A DNA stretch of 64,000 nucleotides. Source: Fimbriimonadaceae bacterium (GTDB lineage: Bacteria > Armatimonadota > Fimbriimonadia > Fimbriimonadales > Fimbriimonadaceae). A program made the position numbers and the translations under genes. The notes beneath the pieces were generated by a model, which was not told where the DNA came from, ran no database searches, and saw only the letters and a list, made by a program, of their open reading frames with translations. Shown here piece by piece: positions 58,143-64,000 of this stretch. The DNA is taken from assembly GCA_023957775.1 (NCBI GenBank), contig JAMLGR010000012.1, positions 1 to 64,000 of the forward strand. The letters run 5' to 3'. Position 1 is the first letter of the stretch. Every line of letters starts with the position of its first letter.

Positions 58143-60869
58143 TTACCCCCTGATCGTTACCACCGCTCCCGGGCGAGTGTCGAACCCGAGCACACCGGAC
58201 CCCGAGGCGAGGCGGCGACCTCCGGCGCTGACCTCCACGGACTGGGGTGCCATGATGCGGCAATTGCCGCCGACCTTCGACCGTATCTCAGCGGACTTCA
58301 ACCGGCCCTCGTCCCACTCGATCGAAACCTCGAAGCCCCCTCTGGCCTTCAATCCGCGAACCGAACCCTTGGGCCAAGAGGTCGGCAGGGCTGGTAGCAG
58401 GCGAAGGAAGCCCTCGTGGCTCTGCAAGAGCATCTCGGCGATGCCCGCGGCGCCGCCGAAATTGCCGTCGATCTGGAACGGGGGATGGTTGTCGAACAAG
58501 TTCGGCAAGGTGGACTTGGCGAGCAGCAGGTTCAGGTGTTCCACGGCCGCGTTCCCATCTCCGAAGCGCGCCATGAAGTTCACGATCCACGCGCGCGACC
58601 ACCCCGTGTGGCCGCCGCCTTTGGCCAGGCGTGCGTCGATCGACTTCCTGGCGGCCGCCACCATTCCGGGCGTCCCCTCGCGAGTGAACTGGAAGCTGGG
58701 GTGCAACCCGTACAGGTGGGACATGTGGCGGTGGCCCGGTTCCGCCTCCTCGAACGGCTCCGCCCACTCCATCAGCCTTCCGTCGGTCCCAATCTGCGGG
58801 AGGGCCAATTTGGCCTTTGCCGCGGCGACCTGTTCGACGAAACTGCCGCTCTGGCCCAGTTCGCCCGCTGCTTCCAGGAAGTTCGTAAAGACCTCCCACG
58901 CGATCTCCTGGTCCATCGAGGGGCCCATCGACAGGCTCAGCGTCTTGCCGTCGAGGCGGTAGGAGTTCTCGGGCGAAGTGCTGGGGCCGGAGACGAGCAA
59001 ACCTGTCTTCGGGTCTTTCACCAGCCACCCGAGCAGGAACTCGGCGCACTCGCGCAGCACGGGGTATGCACGGTTGCGCAAGAACACCTTGTCGCCGGTG
59101 AACCGGTAGTGCTCCATGAAGTGCGCGCTGGACCAAGCGGCACCCATCGGCCACATGCCGTAGACCGGGGAGCCAATGGCCGCCGCCCAAAGCCACGCGT
59201 CGCTCACGTGCCCCAACGTGAACCCTCGCGACCCGAGCCGTTGGGCCATGACCCTTCCAGCGGGGCGCACGCGCTCGATGAAGTCGAAGAACGGCTCGGC
59301 GCACTCGGAGAGGTTCGCGACCTCAACCGGCCAGTAGTTCATCTGCAGGTTGATGTTCGTGTGGAAGTCCGAGTTCCAGGGAGCCTCCAGTTGCTCGTTC
59401 CACAGCCCTTGAAGGTTGGCCGGAAGGGTGCCCGGCCGGCTCGAACTGGCGAGGAGGTAGCGGCCGTACTGGAAGTAGAGCGCGAGCAGGGCGGGGTCCG
59501 AGCCCCCGTTCTTCACCGCTTCGAGACGCTCGTCCGTGGGGAGGTCGGGGGCCGCACCGAGGTCCAACAAGACTCTGTCCATCAACGCGCCGAGATCGCG
59601 AGTAGCAACCTTGCGGACCCGGTCCCATCCGGCTTGGGCTGCCTTGTCGAGGTCCGCCAGGCACGCCTTCGTGCGGTCCCGGGCGAGGGGTTTCGCGGGG
59701 TCCTTGGCGTTGTAGTCGGTCGCCGCCGCCACATAGATCGTGGCGCGGTTCGCGCCGAGGACCTCGATGGTTCCGTCTGTGGAGTGGACCGTTCCACCCT
59801 CTGCGAGGACGCGCGCCGCTCCCGTGAAACGGACGCCGGGGTGCGTTTCGCCGTGGGACGCCCGCCCTTCGAGGAGCAGGTCTCCATCTGCGCCAAGGGA
59901 AGCCGTGGCTCCGGACTCTCGGTCCAAGGCGACGGTGAAGCTCAACGCGCCGGGCTGTGATGCCGTCAGCCGGACCGCCACCACCTGGTCGGGGTGCGAA
60001 GCCAGCACCTCCCTCGTGTAGGTCACGCCGCCCACCTCGTAGCTGGTCGCTGCGACGCCGGTCGGGAGATCGAGTGAGCGATGGTACCGTCGGGTCGGCA
60101 CGGCGGGCCGCAACTGGGCGGTCTGGGCGAACGAACCGACCCCACCGACATTGGTGACGCCGATCGCGAGCACATTCTCCCCTGATTTCAGCGCCCCGCG
60201 AAGGGCGAGGGTCGTGGGTAGATCCCACGACGTGGTTTCCCCCAGTCGAACCCCGTTGAGGACCACCACGGACCGGTCGTCGATCGGGGAGAGCGCCAAG
60301 GTTGCCAGTCCCGCTGCCTGTTCGTAAGAGAGTTCGAACGTCGTGCGGAACACCACAGAAGATCGTTCGGGTACCGAACGATCTTCCGACACCGCCCAAT
60401 GGTCGTCGTCGAACCCGGGCTGGAGGCTCGCGTCATCCAAGCCGGCGGCGACTGGTCCCCGCTTCCAGGCCACGAGAGGCAGGGGGGCGACCTTGGCGAC
60501 GTTGGGGTAGTGGAATGTGAGGCGAAGATCGCCCAGCGGCTGGTAGGAGCGCGGGGCGATGCGCGGGCCAAGGACCTTGTCTTGAATCAGGGCCTCGCCC
60601 GCGGCCGCTTTGCCGGCAAAGAACAGCGCCCGCGCTTCGGCGACGTACCGACCCGCGTCTGGGGGTTGGACGGGAACCGGAGGTCCTGCCCAGATCGTGT
60701 CTTCGTTGAGCTGGATGCGCTCCTCGGCGACTCCTCCGAAGACCATCGCGCCCAGCCGTCCGTTGCCCACCGGCAGGGCTTCGGTCCATGCGGCCGCCGG
60801 TTGCCTGTACCAGAGTTTGAGTTCGGCAGGGCTCTGAATGACGAGCAGGGCGAGCACTCCGAGCATCAC
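58143..60869 (-). CDS. GH95 alpha-L-fucosidase-like hydrolase with inserted beta domain
   Basis: The protein has 908 aa with a short signal peptide ([15 protein letters not shown]). The GH95 N-domain begins [26 protein letters not shown] and [12 protein letters not shown]; the (alpha/alpha)6 barrel contains [19 protein letters not shown] with the two catalytic Asn, and [16 protein letters not shown] later. GH95 inverting enzymes remove alpha-1,2-L-fucose (or L-galactose). About 130 residues (roughly 125-255) carrying a sugar-binding-like beta sandwich ([33 protein letters not shown]) interrupt the N-domain. It overlaps a PhyH gene by ATGA and is cotranscribed with it. Confidence 0.9.
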   Translation of the reverse strand: MMLGVLALLVIQSPAELKLWYRQPAAAWTEALPVGNGRLGAMVFGGVAEERIQLNEDTIWAGPPVPVQPPDAGRYVAEARALFFAGKAAAGEALIQDKVLGPRIAPRSYQPLGDLRLTFHYPNVAKVAPLPLVAWKRGPVAAGLDDASLQPGFDDDHWAVSEDRSVPERSSVVFRTTFELSYEQAAGLATLALSPIDDRSVVVLNGVRLGETTSWDLPTTLALRGALKSGENVLAIGVTNVGGVGSFAQTAQLRPAVPTRRYHRSLDLPTGVAATSYEVGGVTYTREVLASHPDQVVAVRLTASQPGALSFTVALDRESGATASLGADGDLLLEGRASHGETHPGVRFTGAARVLAEGGTVHSTDGTIEVLGANRATIYVAAATDYNAKDPAKPLARDRTKACLADLDKAAQAGWDRVRKVATRDLGALMDRVLLDLGAAPDLPTDERLEAVKNGGSDPALLALYFQYGRYLLASSSRPGTLPANLQGLWNEQLEAPWNSDFHTNINLQMNYWPVEVANLSECAEPFFDFIERVRPAGRVMAQRLGSRGFTLGHVSDAWLWAAAIGSPVYGMWPMGAAWSSAHFMEHYRFTGDKVFLRNRAYPVLRECAEFLLGWLVKDPKTGLLVSGPSTSPENSYRLDGKTLSLSMGPSMDQEIAWEVFTNFLEAAGELGQSGSFVEQVAAAKAKLALPQIGTDGRLMEWAEPFEEAEPGHRHMSHLYGLHPSFQFTREGTPGMVAAARKSIDARLAKGGGHTGWSRAWIVNFMARFGDGNAAVEHLNLLLAKSTLPNLFDNHPPFQIDGNFGGAAGIAEMLLQSHEGFLRLLPALPTSWPKGSVRGLKARGGFEVSIEWDEGRLKSAEIRSKVGGNCRIMAPQSVEVSAGGRRLASGSGVLGFDTRPGAVVTIRG

Positions 60870-61621
60870 TTCAAAGCCCCTGCGGTCGATCGCGAGGCGT
60901 GGTGGTTGAATCCGCGCAACGCGAGGCGTTCGTTGGGGTGCTGCACGCCGTCTTCGACGCGATCGTCGCCGGAGTGCATTTGGACGAGCACCGTCTTGCG
61001 CGTGTGCGGGGAGCGGTTGGGCTTCGAGCCATGAATAGTGAGGTAGTGGAAGAACGCCACGTCCCCGGGTTCCGCCTCGAGGGGGACGGCGCCCTCAAGA
61101 GTGTATTCGCGGATCGGAGAGAGACCCGAGGAGTCTTCCAAGCGGCCGAGTCGGTGAGAGCCCGGCACCACCCGGAGGCAGCCCATGGCATCGTCGGCCC
61201 GCGAAACGTGGATCACCGCCGCCAGCATCGTGTCGTGGAGGGTGGGGAAGTACGACCAGTCCTGGTGCATTGGGAACGGGGCACCCTCTTCGGGCGGCTT
61301 CTGGAACAGCTTGGTGTGGTGGAGCACGATGTCCGGCCCGAGAAGCTGTTCGGCAAGATCGAGAAAGGCGGGTTCGAGGAGCGCCTGAAGCCAAACCGCG
61401 GAGTACTGCTGCACGTTGTGCGTGTGGAGCACGACGGAGTTTCCACCGTCCAAGGCGTCCATCTGCCCTCCGCCCCAACGCGCATTGATCTCCTCGCCGG
61501 AAGCGAGCATCGCCCCGACGATGCGGTCAAAGTCGGACTCCATTTTGGAGAGTTGGCCAGGCCCAAACACCCCCCGAGCCAACGCATACCCATCGCGCTC
61601 AAACTGCCGCGCCAGATCCAT
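60866..61621 (-). CDS. Phytanoyl-CoA dioxygenase (PhyH) family protein, second
   Basis: The protein has 251 aa. Iron ligands are His119-x-Asp121 in [10 protein letters not shown] and His197 in LTIHGSKPN, with Arg208 for 2-oxoglutarate. It shares the family with the gene at 57171 but is not a close copy. TACACT lies six bases before the ATG (leaderless pattern). Its ATGA overlap with the GH95 gene makes them a two-gene operon, so its substrate may come from the same glycan. Confidence 0.88.
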   Translation of the reverse strand: MDLARQFERDGYALARGVFGPGQLSKMESDFDRIVGAMLASGEEINARWGGGQMDALDGGNSVVLHTHNVQQYSAVWLQALLEPAFLDLAEQLLGPDIVLHHTKLFQKPPEEGAPFPMHQDWSYFPTLHDTMLAAVIHVSRADDAMGCLRVVPGSHRLGRLEDSSGLSPIREYTLEGAVPLEAEPGDVAFFHYLTIHGSKPNRSPHTRKTVLVQMHSGDDRVEDGVQHPNERLALRGFNHHASRSTAGALK

Positions 61622-61649
61622 GTGGGAAGTGTACTAGGCGCCCCACGCC

Positions 61650-63131
61650 TCACGCCTCACGCCCCAACGCCTTATACACCTCGTCCAAACTCGCCTTCGC
61701 GTCGCCGAACAGCATGCGCGTGTTCTCCTTGAAGAACAGCGGGTTCTGGACGCCGGCGTAGCCTGTGGCCATGCTGCGTTTGAGCACGATGGTGGTCTTG
61801 CCTTTCCAGCACTCGAGGACCGGCATCCCTCCAATGGGGCCGTCGGGATCGTCGAGGGCGGAGGGGTTCACGATGTCGTTGGCGCCGATCACGATCGACA
61901 CGTCCACGTGGGGGAAGTCGTCGTTGATCTCGTCCATCTCGAACACGATGTCGTAGGGGACCTTGGCTTCGGCGAGGAGCACGTTCATGTGCCCGGGCAT
62001 GCGACCCGCGACCGGGTGGATCGCGAAGCGCACGTTCACCTTCTTCGCGCGCAGCGCCTGCGAGATCTCCTGCACCACGTGCTGGGCCTGCGCGACGGCC
62101 ATGCCGTATCCGGGGATGATCATGACCTCCTTCGAATCGAGCAGCAGTTCGGCCGTCTCCTCCGCGGAGATGGGAACGACCTCGCCCTGCTCCTCGCCCG
62201 AAGCGAGCACCGTGCCTTCGCTCGTGCCGAAGCCGCCTGCGATCACGTGCAGGAACTTGCGGTTCATGGCCTTGCACATGATGTAGCTCAGGATCGCGCC
62301 GCTCGAGCCGACCAGGGCGCCGGTGACGATCAGCAGGTCGTTGTTCAACATGAACCCGGTCGCGGACGCCGCCCATCCCGAGTAGCTGTTGAGCATCGAG
62401 ACGACCACCGGCATGTCGGCGCCGCCGATCGCCATGACCATGTGGATGCCGAACAGGAGGGCGATCACCGTCATGATGATCAGCGGCTGGAGGCCGGCGC
62501 CTGCGGCGGATTGCACGACGAACTCGCGCCCGAACCAGATCGCGGCGACCAGCAGGATGAGGTTCAAGTAGTGCCGCGCCGGAAGGATCATCGGCTTGCC
62601 GCCGATCTTGCCCGACAGCTTGCCGAAGGCGATGACCGAGCCGGAAAGGGTCACGGCGCCGATCAGGATGCCGACGTAGGTTTCGATGTCGTGGATCGTG
62701 AGGTCGACGCCGATGAAGTGCGTGAGCCGCTCCGGGTCCATGAAGTTCGCGAATCCGACGGCGACGGCCGCCAAGCCCACCAGGCTGTGGAGGATCGCAA
62801 CGAGTTCCGGCATCTGGGTCATCTGGACGCGCCGGGCGGCGATCAGGCCTATCGCGCCACCGACCACGAGGGCACCCAGAAGGGCCGCATAGTTGTGCGT
62901 GACGAATCCCAGAACCGTGGCGACCAGCGCGATCGACATGCCGATGATGCCGTACCAGTTGCCCCTGCGCGAGGTCTCCTGATTGGAGAGTCCCCCCAGA
63001 GCGAGAATGAACAGGATGGTCGCAAGGATGTAGGCGACCGTGATGACTCCCTGGGGGATCGCCTCGTTCGGCAAGTTCGTCTGGACGGTCGCAAGGAGGT
63101 TGGAGATGGTGGCGCTTCCTTCGTAGATCAT
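61650..63131 (-). CDS. pntB: NAD(P) transhydrogenase subunit beta
   Basis: The protein has 493 aa. An N-terminal membrane part with about nine spans (to about 300) is followed by the NADP-binding domain III with [20 protein letters not shown], the [20 protein letters not shown] block, [23 protein letters not shown] and the end ...[12 protein letters not shown]. With PntA it couples proton entry to hydride transfer from NADH to NADP. The ATG at 63131 is seven bases after the pntA stop. A GGCGTGA heptamer repeats three times across its stop codon. Confidence 0.97.
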   Translation of the reverse strand: MIYEGSATISNLLATVQTNLPNEAIPQGVITVAYILATILFILALGGLSNQETSRRGNWYGIIGMSIALVATVLGFVTHNYAALLGALVVGGAIGLIAARRVQMTQMPELVAILHSLVGLAAVAVGFANFMDPERLTHFIGVDLTIHDIETYVGILIGAVTLSGSVIAFGKLSGKIGGKPMILPARHYLNLILLVAAIWFGREFVVQSAAGAGLQPLIIMTVIALLFGIHMVMAIGGADMPVVVSMLNSYSGWAASATGFMLNNDLLIVTGALVGSSGAILSYIMCKAMNRKFLHVIAGGFGTSEGTVLASGEEQGEVVPISAEETAELLLDSKEVMIIPGYGMAVAQAQHVVQEISQALRAKKVNVRFAIHPVAGRMPGHMNVLLAEAKVPYDIVFEMDEINDDFPHVDVSIVIGANDIVNPSALDDPDGPIGGMPVLECWKGKTTIVLKRSMATGYAGVQNPLFFKENTRMLFGDAKASLDEVYKALGREA

Positions 63132-63138
63132 GACGGTC

Positions 63139-64000
63139 TTACTTCCTGAACATCTCGAGCATGCGGCGGGTGACGGCAAAGCCGCCAAAGATGTTGATGC
63201 TCGCAATCAACACCGTCCCGGCTGCGATCCAGCCGATGAGCTGTTCGCTCGAACTGATCTGCAGCAGGGCTCCGATGATGATCACGGAGGAGATGGCGTT
63301 GGTCACGCTCATCAGCGGCGTGTGCAGGGCGGCCGTGACGTTCCAGATCACCATGTAGCCGACGAAACACGCCAGCACGAACACCGTGAAGTGCGCCATG
63401 AACGCGGGCGGGGCGACGGCTCCCAAGCCCAGCAGGGCCACACCCGCGATCGCCATGCCGACAAATCCGCCGAGAGGCGAGGGTTTGGGCTTCGCGACCG
63501 CCGGCGCGGGGGCGGGCGCGGGCTTCGCCGGGGCCATCGAGAGCGTCGGGGCCGGCGGCGGCCACGTGATCTCCTTGTCCTTGCAGACCGTCGCGCCACG
63601 GAAGACCTCGTCCTCCATGTTCACCACGATCTCGCCGTTCTTCTCGGGGGTCAGGTCGGTGAGGAGGTGGCGCAGGTTCGTCGCGTAGAGCTGGCTGGCC
63701 TGGGCGGCCAGGCGGCTCGGCATGTCGGTGTAGCCGATGAGCGTCACGCCGTTGTGGACGACGACCTTGCCGGGCTGGGTCAGTTCGCAGTTGCCGCCCT
63801 GTTCGGCGGCGAGGTCGACGATGACGCTGCCGTTCTTCATCGACTCGACCATGGCCTTGGAAATCAGTTTGGGGGCGGGTTTGCCGGGGATCAGCGCCGT
63901 GGTGATGATGATGTCGACTTCTTTCGCCTGATCGGCGAACAGCGCCATCTCCGCTTTGATGAACTCCTCGCTCATCACCTTGGCGTAGCCGCCCTCGCCG
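63139..64000 (-). CDS. pntA: NAD(P) transhydrogenase subunit alpha, 5' end outside the window
   Basis: Only the last 287 or so residues are in view; the frame runs off the window edge ([18 protein letters not shown]... is internal, as in other PntA proteins). The visible part holds the end of the NAD-binding domain I ([25 protein letters not shown]), a Pro/Ala/Lys-rich linker (about 15 residues) and four hydrophobic spans of the membrane domain. So the PntAA and PntAB parts are fused here, as in Escherichia coli, not split as in Rhodospirillum. Operon with pntB. Confidence 0.96.
   Translation of the reverse strand, partial: GEGGYAKVMSEEFIKAEMALFADQAKEVDIIITTALIPGKPAPKLISKAMVESMKNGSVIVDLAAEQGGNCELTQPGKVVVHNGVTLIGYTDMPSRLAAQASQLYATNLRHLLTDLTPEKNGEIVVNMEDEVFRGATVCKDKEITWPPPAPTLSMAPAKPAPAPAPAVAKPKPSPLGGFVGMAIAGVALLGLGAVAPPAFMAHFTVFVLACFVGYMVIWNVTAALHTPLMSVTNAISSVIIIGALLQISSSEQLIGWIAAGTVLIASINIFGGFAVTRRMLEMFRK

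Noticed and set aside
1-64000. Phage, integron, insertion sequence, anti-phage island, tRNA or rRNA
   Set aside because: No transposase, integrase, toxin-antitoxin, restriction or structural RNA gene was recognised on either strand; tRNA genes were only looked for by eye.

Overview
The window is GC-rich (about two thirds by eye) and tightly packed, with about 51 protein-coding genes on both strands, many overlapping by 1-8 bases. No rRNA, tRNA, CRISPR array, insertion sequence or phage gene was seen. Several traits together suggest a free-living, non-pathogenic heterotroph, most likely Armatimonadota (Fimbriimonadia-like) or a similar phylum: an H-X9-DG type pseudopilin, a PEP-CTERM protein, DUF1080 and DUF2961 proteins, two fucosidase families, Tat-exported enzymes, and -10 boxes placed almost against the start codons. 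The taxonomic call is an inference; no phylogenetic marker is present.

Layout. 0-9 kb is a surface-glycan locus: glycosyltransferases, two initiating sugar-phosphate transferases, glmS, and a three-gene set resembling the mycobacterial decaprenyl-phosphoryl-arabinose pathway (UbiA-type phosphoribosyltransferase, SDR, DprE1-like oxidase). 9-13 kb holds nrnA, truB, a DUF2752 membrane protein, a D-cysteine desulfhydrase-like enzyme and a small anchored protein. 13-24 kb holds a fused 2-oxoacid dehydrogenase E1, pseudopilins, an orphan SdhC, an FkbM methyltransferase, a CAP-domain protein, a citrate/methylcitrate synthase with a PrpB-like lyase, and an S9 peptidase.

24-29.6 kb is the most interesting part: a six-gene, overlapping minus-strand operon (flavin oxidase, DUF1365, CFA-type methyltransferase, peroxiredoxin-like protein, DUF1295, second CFA-type methyltransferase). 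The peroxiredoxin-like gene is interrupted by an in-frame TGA exactly where the family has its active-site cysteine, so it is probably a selenoprotein. The operon's promoter lies inside a perfect 14-bp inverted repeat.

30-34 kb and 45-49.5 kb hold phosphate, polyphosphate and alarmone genes: Pit, DUF47, CHAD-CYTH, Ppk, Ppx/GppA and a small RSH-type hydrolase. 34-62 kb is rich in exported carbohydrate-active proteins (GH172-like, GDSL, Gfo/Idh, sulfatase, GH29, GH36-like, GH95, DUF1080 at 30 kb) with two PhyH dioxygenases placed beside glycosidases. An ABC-2 exporter, MscS, PEP carboxylase, an ECF sigma/anti-sigma pair, a BaiN-like flavoprotein and the pntAB transhydrogenase fill the rest.

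Three window-wide patterns stand out: 7-bp tandem repeats in gene gaps that often run up to or across stop codons; two copies of a REPIN-like paired palindrome; and a -10-like hexamer 5-8 bases upstream of at least 18 start codons, which suggests widespread leaderless mRNAs.
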